Source: Takakia lepidozioides (lineage: Eukaryota; Streptophyta; Takakiopsida; Takakiales; Takakiaceae). Taken from it: DNA of 64,000 nt. Under the pieces are notes generated by a model. The model did not search any database. It was not told the DNA's origin and worked only from the letters and a program-made list of their open reading frames with translations. Position 1 is the stretch's first letter. Each line of letters starts with the position of its first letter. The position numbers and the translations under genes are program-made. The stretch spans positions 6,634,001 to 6,698,000 of the forward strand of contig CM060733.1 of NCBI GenBank assembly GCA_030704615.1, in the 5' to 3' direction. Shown here piece after piece: positions 35,014 through 47,339 of this stretch.

Positions 35014-35390
35014 CTTGGTATCAGAGCTTAGAGTTTTGTACGCAATCGTCCTTGAGATCGGCCTCATCATGGGGTCGGGCAAGCCAAAGCGAAAGCGGAA
35101 TGGCCCGAAAGATGATGATCCTGGTGAGCTCGATGGGGGTAACGTATCACCAAAGCGGCAATTTGAGGAGACAATTCATGCTTTTGAAAGTGAGGCCGCT
35201 CAAGAACGGGAGGAATCTGGGGAGTCGGAGCCCCGGACTTCCCGGAGGCTCCGCCAGACCAACAGATGTCTCTCAAGCCAGCAACCTTTTGGGAAGGGTT
35301 GTTGGCACAGTTTGGCGGGACGTTGAAAGACGTGTTGAAGGCGGCTAATGTCACTTCCACTAGAACAAGTTTAAGGTGAAGTCTGCAGGA

Positions 35391-37039
35391 TGGACGTCCA
35401 GTGGCTTACGAAAGTAAGAAATTGAATGAAGTGGAGTGATGGTGGCCTACGCACGAGAAAGAAATGAAGGCGGTGGTGCATTGCCTTGAGCTTTGGCGCC
35501 ACTATGTTGGTTCCAACTCGGTGAATGTGTTCACGGACAATGTCACGGTGAAGTATTTTGTCACGCAACCTAAGTTGTCCCTAAAATAACTTAGGTGCAA
35601 GATACTTTGGCGGTGTTCGACGTGGATATCCAGTACAAACCGGGACGGGACAATGTGGTGGCTGATGCTTTAAGTAGAAAGCACCAGCTCATATTGGTGT
35701 ACAGGGGCGAAACGGCGCTCCAAAGGAAGATTCGGAAGGTTTACCGAAAGGATGAGATGGCGAAGTCCGTGATGCGGGACTTGAGGTTGGGGTTTAAATC
35801 GCAGTTCCACTTGCAAAATGGACTGCTCCGGTATAAGCAAAAGCGTCTCTACGTGCCGAAAGGAGGGATCAGAGATAGTCTCTTGAGAGAATGCCATGAT
35901 GGTCCGCTTGCGGGCCATGGCGGAGCCAAGCGCACCGCGGCACTCTTGAAGAAAGAGTATTTTCTAGCCCAAACTGAGGGAGGAGGCCGAGGAGTATGTC
36001 AAGACATGCACCACATGCCAACAAAACCGAAGCGAGTGCGGGACTGTTACAACCCTTGCCGATTCCAAAGGGGTCTTGGGAAAGTGTCTCGATGGATTTC
36101 ATGACTGTTATGCCGCTGTCAAAAGGTTTCAATGCGATCATGGTGGTGGTGGATAGGTTCTGTAAAATGGGCCATTTCATCCCCACCAAGGAGACGGCAA
36201 CGGCACAGGAGACGGGACAACTTTACTTCGCCCACGTCTTCAAGCATCATGGACTCCCGAAGGATATTGTCTTGGACTGCGATCCAAAGTTTACGAATAA
36301 ATTTTGGAGGGCACTTTGGAAAAAGATGGGGACGAGGCTCAAGATGAGCACCGCCTTCCGACCTACGACGGACGGCCAAACGGAAAGAGTGAATTCCGTG
36401 GTGAAGCAGATCTTGCGAAATTACGTGTCGGCAGACCAATCAGACTGGGTGGAGCACTTGGACGCGACAGAGTTCTGTTATAATAACACAAAACACTTTG
36501 CAACGGGAGTTTCCCCTTTCATATTGGTCTATGGAAAAGCACCTCTGGTCCCGACAAGTTGGGCCGCCCAGGATGTTGAGGAACCGGCAGCAGCGGCGGT
36601 ACTGGAAAAACGCGAGCGTTTGTTGAAGCTCGCAAAATACAACATTGCCAAAGCTAGGAAACGGTATGAACGACAAACGAATCGGAAGCGGAGGGAAGTT
36701 AAGTTTGAGGCAGGCACGGAGGTCTGGTTGAACATCAAGAATTTTCTATCTCCGAAAGTGAGTCCGAAGTTCGTACCTCCGTATGCGGGCCTCTTTCGCA
36801 TCCGGAAGGTTATGAATGAGGATGTGTATGAATTGAAGCTACCGACAAACAGCAAGGTGCATCCGGTATTCCACGTCTCCCTTTTGAAACCTTACTTCAA
36901 AGATGAAGCGTGTTCGAATCGGCATCAAGTGTTGCGTCCGCCACCTGTGCTGTTGGATCATGAAATAGAAGGGCTATCATCATGTGGAGGCATCTTGGGT
37001 GTCTGCCTCAGAAATGGGAAACGCATCCGAGGCGGTTGA
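35391..37039 (+). pseudogene. Ty3/gypsy pol remnant: RNase H tail, integrase and C-terminal domain
   Basis: RNase H end: GRPVAYESKKLNEVE, a stop, then THEKEMKAVVHCLELWRHYV and VFDVDIQYKPGRDNVVADAL. Integrase zinc-binding region ECHDGPLAGHGG, then CTTC after a one-base frame change near 36000. Catalytic core in the frame ending at 37039: MDFMTVMP (first Asp), LDCDPKFTNKFW (second Asp), DGQTERVN (Glu). The C-terminal end has VHPVFHVSLLKPYF, the usual Ty3 integrase tail. Stop codons and frameshifts make it inactive as it stands. Confidence 0.85.
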
Positions 37040-37973
37040 TGGGGACATCAAAAGCGGCAGAAGCGTTGATGGGGACATCAACCTTGGAGCGTGGGGGAGG
37101 AAATGCATGCTTAGCCCGGCTTAGCTTAGCTCAGGAATCCGATTGCAAAAACTTGTATTGTACAAATTTTGTTATAAATGAAATGGTTTCCAAATGTTGT
37201 GCGTCTTATTTTGTTTGGAATGGTGATGCATGGTATGGTTGGCTAGTGTGTAGAATGCATGCTAGCTTGCAAAAGTGGGAAAGGTAAATTGGATTAATCG
37301 TGTGTTTGCGTAGTGCCGAAATCGGGTGACTCCCATCCAATGGGCAAGGAAACTTGCGCCTTCTTTTGGAGTTCACGTGCTAGTACGCACATGGCGCGTG
37401 CGCGTACTATAACTGCGCTACCGAGGGGGTTGCCATGTAGTGCGGGTTAACGCGGAACCTACGTGCTTCCGTTCACGTACTATAATCGTGTAGCCTCGAG
37501 ACGAAGTCGTAGTGCGGCTTCGGCGTGTTCCCGTACCTCAGGCCATCATTCCAAGGCGGACCCAATTGTAGTGATTGGGGCGCACGGTTGGTTCAAGGTT
37601 ATCTTCCTAGTAAAAAAAGATTCAAGGTGAACCCTTGCTCAAGGTGATGTCAAAAGCGGCATCATGAGCGGTCGCAAGCAATGTTGTTGCAGTAAGGCGA
37701 TTCGATCCTCGGGGAGGATCGTTCATTGGCCTTGAAGTGGGCCAAGAAGAGTGCACTGGGAGGAGCTTGAGAGGCTCCACCTTTGACCGGGACTTGGAGG
37801 AAGTCGGCCGAACTAGCTAATGGAGAGTAAAATCAAGTGTGGGGTTTGGTTCTTTGCCATGGGACGTCGTGGTGCGGAAACAAACTCCTTGATGTGGGAC
37901 GCCACAACTTGGATGTTCGTTTCTATAAAATGGACAAGTCGATTAGGACATCGACTTCCTGTTGGTAGGGGTG

Positions 37974-38699
37974 TGTGTCGCGGCCCTTTGCATTGAGGAC
38001 AGGGGTCGGGATACAAGAGGGGCTGCCCCTGTGGTGGGGGCAGTGGCAACAATAGATGTGGGGGCTGAAGCACCCTTGAGTGCCCAAGGCACTCAAGGAG
38101 GCGGAGGCGTTCACTAGGTGGAGCCCCGCACACCGGGTTACGGTGGGGGTGGTTCCACGAGGTTGGTGGTAGCTTTAGTGGGTCTTAGTGGGGGTGACAT
38201 AAGACTCACCATGGGGCGGAGACCTTGTGATGGGAGTCGTGGGGAGTCTTGGGACTCATCACGGTCCAATAGGGCCGTGGTGGGTGGGCCAAGACACACG
38301 GCGACTCATCACCAGGAATCGAGGATCTTCGTGGTGGTTCGCCATAAAATGGCATGGTTGTTTGTGGAACCCCCGCGGACAGTCACAAAAGTATATATAT
38401 GGAGTAGTAAACCTGAGAACGGTGCAAGCCCGTTGGTGACCAAAAGCTAGTGAGTGAGCGAGCGAGCCAGAAAGCGACCAAGGAGTGGAGAGCTATTCCG
38501 GACTGCCATCTATCAAAGGGAATTTCCACTAGGCCCAAATTGGTGGAGGGTCTTTTGGAGGAGCAAAAGGGGACCGTTATGTCCCGGCGAGCAGCCGAAG
38601 CTCCGAGTTGGTCCGGCAGCCAGTTTGGGAGTTAGGCGCGCGCATCAAGGCGAGTAACTATGACTTAAAGGGGAGCTTATCAAAGTGAGGTGCGCGACA
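37974..38699 (+). repeat. 3' LTR of the Ty3/gypsy element
   Basis: 726 bp, same ends as the 5' LTR, preceded by a purine-rich GGTAGGGG tract that may be the polypurine tract. The approximately 930 bp between the integrase stop and this LTR is non-coding element sequence. Confidence 0.88.
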
Positions 38700-38843
38700 T
38701 ATTGGGTCGGGTCCAGAAATTCAATGGGGTCCAAAAAATGGAGTAGTGCAAACAACTCTGTCAGGGTGTTCTGCAGTGGTGTTCCCTTTATCCCCCACAA
38801 CCCATGCATTCAGTGGCTTAGGATCTGCACTCTTGGAAGACAA

Positions 38844-38867
38844 CCCCCCCCCCCCCCCCCCCCCCCC
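38844..38867. repeat. Poly-C homopolymer tract
   Basis: About 24 consecutive C residues; length is likely to be unreliable in any assembly. Confidence 0.85.
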
Positions 38868-38980
38868 TCTTATTTCAAGATATCATGGTGTTTATTTGTG
38901 TTAGATGGGAGTGCCTTCAACAGAAACTAGTCGTCAAAAGCATAATGTCACAGCCAGACGGTTCACTTGCATAGTTCTTA

Positions 38981-39428
38981 GAGCCGAGTTCCATGGGCAG
39001 CTGAAGCGCCCCCAGGATTAACGAGGCGTGAGTGGTTGAAATAGCATATTCTTTAAGGGGCGCCCCCACAGATCCGCCCTTTGGGCGAAAAAAGCCGTCC
39101 CTTCACAAGAGGCGATCCGGTTTCACGGCACCCCTAACTGACACCTTTGTCTTTTCCTACAGCGGGCCCGCAGGCTTACAGAATACCATTGATTTCCATC
39201 CACATTAAGTTAGATTTTAGGAGAGAGAATGATTTTTGACATTTCATCCAAAACTTATATTAAGTATAAGTTATTATGTCATGGCCCACAGCAATTGGTG
39301 CCAAAGATTTCTAGAGGGTGTGAATGGAAATGTGTCCATGGAACCACCCCTCTCATTTTTAAGGGGTGATTCCTTTCTGGGGGCGCCCCCTTGGGGGGGC
39401 ACTTGGGAGTGCCCATGGAACCCGGCCC
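38981..39428. mobile_element. PIF/Harbinger-type MITE, GGTTCCATGGGCA ends
   Basis: Left end GAGCCGAGTTCCATGGGCAG; right end, inverted, GGGCCGGGTTCCATGGGCAC; flanked by TTA at 38978-38980 and 39429-39431. 448 bp, non-coding, with internal GGGGGCGCCCCC palindromes. Confidence 0.78.
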
Positions 39429-39634
39429 TTACACTGCCTCCCACAGGAACTTACAGTACAAAGACAAAGCACTCATTGATTATTTCTTAACAGAAGACAC
39501 AAGCACTAACAGTGTTCCAAGTGATTATGAGTTTGGTGCAATGTTGTAGGAGTGCCACTGTGTTACAAGCACCTATATGCCTAACCCAATCACTGTAACC
39601 ACTAAACCTACTAATAAGTTGTGGAGTCTATAAC

Positions 39635-40396
39635 CAGTGTTGTGCGGGTACCTGCTTAGGCGGGTTGGAACCGGCAGTTCCGGTTCCGGTTCCTGGGAAC
39701 CGGTTTTGGAACCGGAACCGGAACCGGCGGGTACGGGTTTTTCCAGGAACCGGCTGGGAACCGGAACCGGGGGGTCAGTGGCAGTTCCGGATCCGGTTCC
39801 CGAACTAGGTTTTTTTTTTTTTATTGAGGCCGCAGCAGCGTAGGAGCGTAGGCAGTGGTTTTTTTTATTACACGTTGGATCGTCTCTCGTGTTGGTGAGC
39901 TCTTCCATGAAGGAGTTTTTGAACAGTGAGGAAGTCCTCTTAGATGACAACGAGGAGTTGATTGCATAGGCCGAGTTGTTTGAGATAGAATGATTTCTTT
40001 GTGTACTCTACACACATTGATTTATACTCGCTTACATTGCATTATTATTATTTCATAAATTTGTAGTGTTGTTTCTTTTCAACATGGTCAAAATATTTGA
40101 TATAACTAATGGGGATTCACAAATCATTTTCAGATTTATAAAAACCGATCAAAAATTTAATATATATTTTTAAATTCAAAAAATAGAGAACCGGAACCGG
40201 AAACTAGAACCGGCGGTTCCTTCCCAAAAATACCCGGAACCGGAACCGAAATCTGCTCATGAATTTTGGAACCGGAACTGGAACCGGAACCGCTTCATAA
40301 AAAAGAACCGGATCCAGAACCGGAACCGTCTCTTTAAATATACCAAGGAACCGGAACCGGAGGTTCCTTCAATATGGCAAGAACCGCACAACATTG
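39635..40396. mobile_element. Non-autonomous hAT-type element with a CCGGAA-repeat core
   Basis: Inverted ends CAGTGTTGTGCGGGT and CAATGTTGTGCGGT, flanked by an 8-bp duplication with one mismatch: TCTATAAC at 39627-39634 and TCTGTAAC at 40397-40404. Both flanks of the interior are packed with GGTTCC/GGAACC units (39668-39800 and 40186-40370). The long open frames here only translate this repeat. Confidence 0.8.
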
Positions 40397-40423
40397 TCTG
40401 TAACCTTGTGTTGTAAAGATTAA

Positions 40424-41408
40424 CCCCTAATGGACGAGGCTGTTTTTGGTGGGCCCACTCCAAAACAGCACATACTCTCACGGATGAGGGTATATCTCCC
40501 AGCTAACAAACATCCACATGGATGAACCGTATGAAAGGAAGGCTACCTACCTCATGCACCTGCTGTAAAAATTCCAGCCCATTTCACCGTGTCATTAGGA
40601 AGATTCCAACAAAATGGTAAGCCCTAAATCTGTAGTATACTCCAATTTTAGAGGGGAAAAATAGTTTGACCAGGCAATTTTTCCGAGAATATATTTTTTC
40701 CTTGCAAGACCCCACCCACATTCCAATTCAGAGGCACCTAAAGCATTTTGCCCCAAATTTGCAAAGTAGAATTCCTAAATCTGCATAGGGTTGCTTTGTA
40801 TGGGAAAACAGGGGGGTCAAAGAACACCATTTAGCTCAACTGACCTGTAATTCAGCCATAGGGGTCCAAATTGGCATTGTAACCACAATTGCAACGGTAG
40901 AATTATTCCTTGATTGATTTCCTACTACCTCCAAAAAAGAATTTCTGAATTCTAACCAAAATGCAGGCAGAGATTTCAATTCCTACTTAAATCCCAGCGC
41001 AGGCCAACTATTGCCTGAGCCAGTGATAATTCCGGCCAAAAAAACGGGCCACATCATCAAAACTGATGAAGTCACGGGGCTATTTTGTGTGGGCTCGTTT
41101 TTAGTGGGGCCCCGCCGATACCCGTCGCCGGCAAATGCCGAGACCCCGTCCCATCTGCTTGCCACGTGGTAAAGTCAACCCTGCTGGAGGGCCCCAAACC
41201 ACATGATTTTGGGTACCCCCATGCACTCCAAAAAATTCCTGACGGCTGTCCTTTAGGATTTTTAGGGTGCCATCAACACAGAGGGGCGCAGAATTAAATT
41301 TCCTACATTTTTCATTCAGGGCTCGATTTCATCCGAGTTCATCCCGACAGTTTTCATCCATTCGAAATTTTCAATCGACCCGATTCAGGTCAACTCGTCC
41401 ATTAGGGG
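40424..41408. mobile_element. Non-autonomous TIR element with TTAA duplication, copy 2
   Basis: Ends CCCCTAATGGACGAG and, inverted, CCCCTAATGGACGAG, flanked by TTAA at 40420-40423 and 41409-41412. 985 bp, non-coding, related to 26072-26860 but longer and with better-matched ends. It sits 16 bp from the hAT element's duplication. Confidence 0.75.
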
Positions 41409-41474
41409 TTAACCTGCCAAAAGCTGGTCTAATGCAAAAATATCCACTAGTCAAAAGTTCAATTTCATTTGGAC

Positions 41475-41898
41475 CAGTGTTGTGCGGGTTCTGCCTTTTT
41501 AAGGAACCCACTGGGTCCGGGTGCGGGTTTTTTTTTGGAGCCAAGTCCGGGTCCGGATCCGGGTTTTTGAAATTTGGAAAATCCGGGTCCGGGTTTGTCA
41601 ACACGGACTCGGGTTAGGGTCGGGGTAGTTGTTGGGAAATATTAGCGGGTTCACGGGTTCGGATCCGGGTCCTAATTTATTGATTAAATAAATTAGAAAA
41701 ATAAGATTAATTAGGGATAAATTTATTTTTGGCTGGAAAAAACTTTAAATCCTAATAATGAATTTTATTTTAAGAGACATTCCTTCAAAATATACCATGA
41801 ATATGAATATGTATAGCACGAATAAGAATTAAAATAGAAGTTTGAGTTCCATTTTCTATTTTTTAATATCAATTCTTTAAACATGTTAAGAATAGTAA
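41475..41898 (+). mobile_element. Truncated relative of the hAT-type element
   Basis: Begins CAGTGTTGTGCGGGTT like the left end at 39635, followed by GGGTCCGGGTCCGG-type repeats to about 41670 and an AT-rich part. No right end is seen; LINE sequence begins at about 41900. Confidence 0.55.
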
Positions 41899-42958
41899 TA
41901 TGCAACTTGGGAAAGTAAATGGGCAGCTTGGGAATCTAGGGGTATCTCGACAGTCAACAATCTATGGGTCAGCTCCCCCCAATCGCTACAGCAAGCTTTA
42001 GGGACCACCCGCCTTAGATCCGGGATTGCTCAAATCATCCTCTCCATCCCAGACACTTGGAAACTGATTCTCAGAGCAGGGCAAGGTGATTTTCATCCTG
42101 GTCAATGGGTTATGCACAATCCTCTCTCTGTACAGGTCTTCTACGTTTCCGTGGTTTCTCATCAATGGTTCAAGGGCTTCTGCTTCACAGCGGACGACCT
42201 CTCCGGACGTCTTTGTCTTTCCAGTCAGGACCTAGTCACAGTCCCTAATCTCAATTCCACCCTGGTTCGTATTTGCCAATGGACCTCCCAGGACAAAGTA
42301 TTCAATCCTACTGCACCCAGAGGTATTAACACCCTTACTTGGCTTAACAAGGGACCCTTCGTCTTATTTGGGAATTCTGGCATTTCAACATTGCAACTAG
42401 ACCCATCACAATGGAAATGGGCTTTCCAGGAAGAGCTCCACCCCCTGTTCTCATACACGGCCAAGATGGGCCTCAGAGCGATGCTCGGTGCAAGCCCTCC
42501 TATCTCAAAATGGGAAGGCAAATGGGCTCATGAAAACTTCAATCAGGAGAACTGGAAAGGGCATTTGGGCAACCATCTGGGATAAGACCAAGCCAGCCAA
42601 AATTAGTGCATTCTTATGGCAAGTGGCAAACAGGGTTCTCAAGGTGGGCCAGTTTCTGAACTACAAAGATGCGCTCCTGTGTCACTGCTGCACAAATCAG
42701 ACAATAGAAACACTAGAACATTGCCTTCTCTACTGTCTGGCACCAGCATCCATCTGGCCGATAGTGCAATGCTTCTATAGCTCCTGGGAGGCATTGCAAT
42801 TTGGATCCATGGCAATCTTACTTAACTATTGCAAAAGCCAAAAATCCAAAGCCACCGACTGCCCTGTCTCTGAGTCTCTCAGAAGCTCGGTACTTTGGAA
42901 CATCTGGAAAAGTAGATGTGCATGGGCAATCAACAATGAGAACACCTCTGTTTCATAG
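41899..42958 (+). pseudogene. LINE (non-LTR retrotransposon) ORF2 3' fragment
   Basis: Open in one frame from just after a stop near 41898 to about 42530 (WAAWESRGISTVNNLWVSS, then TWLNKGPFVLFGNSG), then shifted into WDKTKPAKISAFLWQVANRV and LLCHCCTNQTIETLEHCLLY, the reverse-transcriptase zinc-binding domain (zf-RVT) at the end of plant L1-type ORF2. Cys and His ligands are visible. The 5' truncation is as expected for LINE insertion; one frameshift makes it inactive. Confidence 0.78.
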
Positions 42959-43059
42959 TTTCATCAATTTGTCTGAAAATCATTACATTGTGTAGATATT
43001 GTAGGTGGTATACAAAAACTAATGTCATTTAAGACAAATATGAATTATTTTGAACAAGA

Positions 43060-44290
43060 GAATAGCAATATGATGCACAGTCATTGAAAAACTACCCAAT
43101 GACATTATTGAGACACCCAATCATGCATCCACTTGATAGTGTTTTGAAAGCCACATTGCACATATGAGCTATGCCATATAGTATGGAGCTGCATGCTTTG
43201 AAGCAATCTGTTTGGTAATCCCATTCCTCACTTCTTGAAAGGTACTGACCCCATCAGCCCTAAAGCACAACAATTTCCCAGCTATACTACTATCTAAAAG
43301 TCCTCCACATTTTCTCAAACCATCCATGATAATTTTTGTCAAGTTAATATCAGCCATGACCCATCCACAATTTTATGAAGGGAGATCATCAAGGAGACTC
43401 TTATCCAGTTGTGCATAATGTAGGCATGTATGCTGATCCAAGAGCCATTATCCACACTTGTCATCTCACAGGTCAGTGCCACATATTTGGCAGTCTTCAC
43501 ATATGACAACAAAACATCATTTCCTTCATTGTACATGAACTCAGCCATTATCCAAGCTGACGTGTCACTCCAATGCATCCTTGGGTTGTTTTGGATCTCA
43601 AGAAAGACAAGCAAACTCCGCATTCTCTCGTACTCACTCATTGGACGTCCACCAAAAAGCACATGCAATATAATAGCAAACTGAACCCTCTTTCTATCCC
43701 TCTCAGTTTTGTTTGTCACAACTACCTTCTCCAAAACAGTGGTAGGAGCACGAGAATAGTACAATGCAACATTTCTTTTGTGCTTGCAATCAGCAGTAAT
43801 GTACCACTCCCATTTCTTTACCTTGTGCTTGGGGCATATCCTTCTCTGCCATCCTCTCATGCTTGATTAGGGTGTCTCATTTGCAGGGGGCCATGACTTT
43901 GGGAGACTAATTGATAGTGGAGCACATCTTGCATCTCACAAGATGAAGATTGTCCTCTGCTGCAAGCTGACCCTCAGCCCATGACAACTTTTCTGTCCAC
44001 TCCAACTGCAACCTTATGGTCTATTCATAGTTAGGTTTGAATTTCTTCAAAGGTACAGAGCCTTGCAAATCATCCTCTTTCTCAAGTCTATCATGTGTAT
44101 CAGAAGATACCACCACAGTTTCATGTGAACTTTGAGAAGAATCTGATACTAATACCACTGATGGTGGGGGTTGTGTGAACCCTTGGAAAAAAACCCCGTG
44201 ACAGAAGACATAGAATGAGTCGAACTGCTGACTAGAGGACTACTAGAAAGTGCCAGTAAATCTTCAAGTCCAAGACCAAGCATTGGAAAA
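43060..44290 (-). pseudogene. hAT-like (DUF4371-type) transposase remnant
   Basis: Reading leftward: EWTEKLSWAEGQLAAEDN and LHLVRCKMCSTIN (N-terminal Cys-rich region), stops, then RPMSEYERMRSLLVFLEIQN, AKYVALTCEMTSVDNGSW, INLTKIIMDGLRKCGGLLD, KLLCFRADGVSTFQ and a last piece AHMCNVAFKTLSSG. This order fits the hAT-like transposase-derived proteins common in mosses, ferns and lycophytes. Several stops and at least two frame changes show it is dead. A possible start (MLGLGLEDLLALSSS) lies near 44286. Confidence 0.65.
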
Positions 44291-47200
44291 GCGCAAACTG
44301 GCCTTCTGCATGCCAAGAAGAAGAAGCCCCAAAAGAGACTTGCACATGTGCCTGACTAGGGTTTAAATAAGGAGAAAACGAGATAGATGGGGAGACGAGA
44401 GGGTAGGGTAGGCGCGAAACGGAACGTTGTGGAGATTGTGAAGTGGAACGGGGCGGACGGTGGAGCTGATCAGGGGAGGTGGAGAGAGGCAGCCGAGCCA
44501 GAATGAATCAAGAAGCTATCGATGGAAGTGGAGCCGCATTGCAGAAGACGAACGGACATGTTTCCAGTTGATCTCGGATCTTTCAAATTCCGGGGAGGCC
44601 GAAGAGGAGTCCTCTGTGTCCCTCACAGCAGGGGAGTTTGTCTGCCCATACAGAGGTGAGGTCATCAGAGCAGCGACAAAGGATTCCCTCCTTGCCCCAA
44701 GTGGCGCGGAAGGCAGAGATGAGGGTAGGCAGACGCTGAGGCTTCTTGGCAACTTCTGCACACAGTGTGGCCCACGCCTTTTTAGTAGCAATCAACAGAT
44801 AAAAAGAAAACCAGAGTTAAGATTGCTCATTGGGAACAAATTTTGGCTGCTGCCCGTCCTTTCTTGCTGTCCTGGGGTTGCAGTGGCCCGGGCTTAGAAA
44901 GCCCGGGAAAGATTCACTAGCCCTGGGTAAACTTCCACCAAGTGTTGGCCCCTGAGCACTCCCTGCTACTGGCCCCACTATATTCACAGTATTCCCAGCT
45001 CCAGTTCCTTGAACCTTGGGAAAGATTCTTTACCCTGGGATATGAAGACACCCAAGAAATATTCCAGACAAATATTCCTTGACCCCTTTAACCCTGGGCT
45101 TACATAAGGCAGTTTTCATCCGTCGACCATGTATTCTACATCGCGTATTTTCTAGGTGTCTTGCGTACGAGAGCACTGCCTCTCTCGCCAAACAACAAAG
45201 GCGTCGTTTTTACTGAGCATCCGTTTTCCTTCATGTTTGTTGGATCTCATAAAATGTCTCTTACGAAACGAGGACAGACTCTCTTGAGGACTCCAAAGAT
45301 ACTTGCAAAATACCCCCAAGCAGTTCGACAGAGGTCAAGGAGATAGGCGGAGGGAAAAGCTCAAACATTAAAGCTGCAGTTGGCAAAGCACCACACAAGA
45401 TTTGCCTACATGATGTTATGGCGCACACAGTTTCTTTCTAATAAGAGAAGTGAAGAAAAGATATTTGTAACTGACATGGAGAAGAGGAAGAGTATGTATT
45501 TGTGTATGGCAGCAATTGTCATGTGCTGTGTGTGTGGGGGTTTAGGATTTCCAGATAGAGAGTATACTGTCAAAAAGAGCACAGTTCATTCGGACGGGAC
45601 CGATCAAAGGTGAACTGGAAGTGGATTCTGATAGGCAGAGCCACAAGGGCCTCTGTCCATTAATGCCTGACAAGGTACTCCTTGGCAGTCAGGACAATGA
45701 AAATTCACATCTGCATATATGCGTATCTTTTATATCTTCAGATTAGGAAAGTCTGCGGTTGTCCGTCATTTGTTGATGATGGACTCTGACACTCTAGGAA
45801 CCCGCTTCTGAACATTTGTCAAAGCTGTGAAGAGTTGCCACTCCCTATACAGAAACTGTACGTTAAGTTGCATATAGGGCTATGTTCGGTTGGGAGAAAG
45901 TTTAGAGATGGAGTATCGTCTAGGGAACAGTTTGTCCTGCAACTGAGCTCCCTCATCCACATCTGGGGTAACTTTCTTGGCTTATCCAAAAGTTGTCTGA
46001 TTTGGATTTTATGAGTTCCTTCTGAGTTCTTGGTCTGGAGGACTGTGCTTGGTGTTATGTGCATGCATGGACTCACAAAGTATATCTTAGTTTCCGAAGG
46101 AGGATTTTACGTGCTCAGAGGATCTTAATTGAGGGCCAAAGTTCAGAATTTTGACATTAGTAAATGTCAGCAACGAAGGACTAGCTGACTAGCTTGCAGA
46201 TAGACTGTGTTTGTCTCCTTTATTTGTGTGACTTGTGGTTCTTATTGGCTGGCATTGTGTCAGTTTGTCTTCCTTGAGAAGATATTGCTTAAAAGTTTCT
46301 TAGCACCTTCTTCAGTTCCACACTGTGCCTTGCTTTCCATGCCTTTTCTGCATATTGAAAGCCTAGATGCCTGCTCTGTGCAATTGCATCAATGCAGAGG
46401 AGATACTCAGGATACTCATTGGCACTCAAATCTACCTCTGGAGATCCTAAGTGTTAGCAGAACTGTCTTGCAGGTTGTTCTTGTCTTTGCTCTGGGAAGA
46501 ATCTCAAGACGACAATCCAAATCCCAGTGTCAGGGCCCCTCTTTGCTGGATATGTGTCCCTTATTTGGTGCTCCGATGGTTTTTAGATGCTTTCAAACAT
46601 TCAAGCTGTTTTAAACAAATATGACGTTTGAAGATGTACGGCTGTAAAAGGAAAAACAATTGCCATGTTGGAGTGTCTGATTCATTATAATCCATTTTTC
46701 AAGAAGATTTTGTTCAGCTAGGTTGGGACAGCTCTGCTTTATGTCAGACCTTGTGTTTCACGAAGATTCACCAGCCAGGCAGATGTATTTTTACATGCAC
46801 ATCACAGGTTCAGTGTCCTGTACTTGATACCAGTCTGTGGCTTGAAGGTTGATGGTGCAAGTGACCTTCTTCGAAGATCTGGTCATGTCTCTTGGGTTGG
46901 GAACTTTTGGAGGGGGTCAACTTGCATTGACTGGCCTCACCAACTAAGTTATTTTTCTATGGACATGTTTGTCAAGTAGATGCTTGATTAGTGTTTCATT
47001 CCAGAGCTCCATGCTCGAGAGGGGTTTGATGAGTTTTTGGTGAATTTTTGGCAGATTATGAGTCTTTGTGCTCCAGAGTGGGATAGAAGTGGCAAAGTAC
47101 TAGATGCGGTCACTCCAACAAACTGTTTTTTTCCTGCGGTGAAAGGAAAAAGGGGATTCTGTCCATCAGAAAAGAGGCCATCTTTTGCACTTGGCCTTCA

Positions 47201-47339
47201 TGTAAGTCTTGCTTCTCTGTGTCTTTTTTAGATGGATTGCTTGAATTTATGCCAAGAAGTATACTTTTGTTGAATAGTTTCAATGGAGGATGCTTGAAGT
47301 GCACATGGGCTCTTATTTTTGCACTTCCGGTGATTTTTT
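44291..47339. other. Gene-free stretch
   Basis: Short open frames only. The minus frame at 44795-44583 (KKAWATLCAEVAKKP, SDDLTSVWADKLP) reads coherently but I do not recognise it. 44870-45110 has recurring CCTGGG/CCCGGG words that could belong to a small element. The rest shows nothing I can name. Confidence 0.35.

Larger units (their letters stand above)
34291..38699 (+). mobile_element. Internally deleted Ty3/gypsy LTR retrotransposon
   Basis: Two LTRs in direct orientation (34291-35013 and 37974-38699), both running TGTGTCGCGG...GCGCGACA and clearly alike with scattered substitutions. Primer binding site TTGGTATCAGAGC (tRNA-iMet type) follows the 5' LTR at 35015-35027. The internal part is only about 3 kb: a stub of gag, then an abrupt jump to RNase H and integrase. 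Protease and nearly all reverse transcriptase are missing. No matching 5-bp target duplication is obvious (agtat versus tattg), so the flanks may have recombined. Confidence 0.88.

Noticed and set aside
39573-39950. Pro/Gly/Ser-rich open frames on both strands
   Set aside because: Translation of GGTTCC/GGAACC repeats inside the hAT-type element.
44460-44897. 145-codon plus-strand open frame
   Set aside because: No domain recognised; the opposite strand reads at least as well, so neither is supported.
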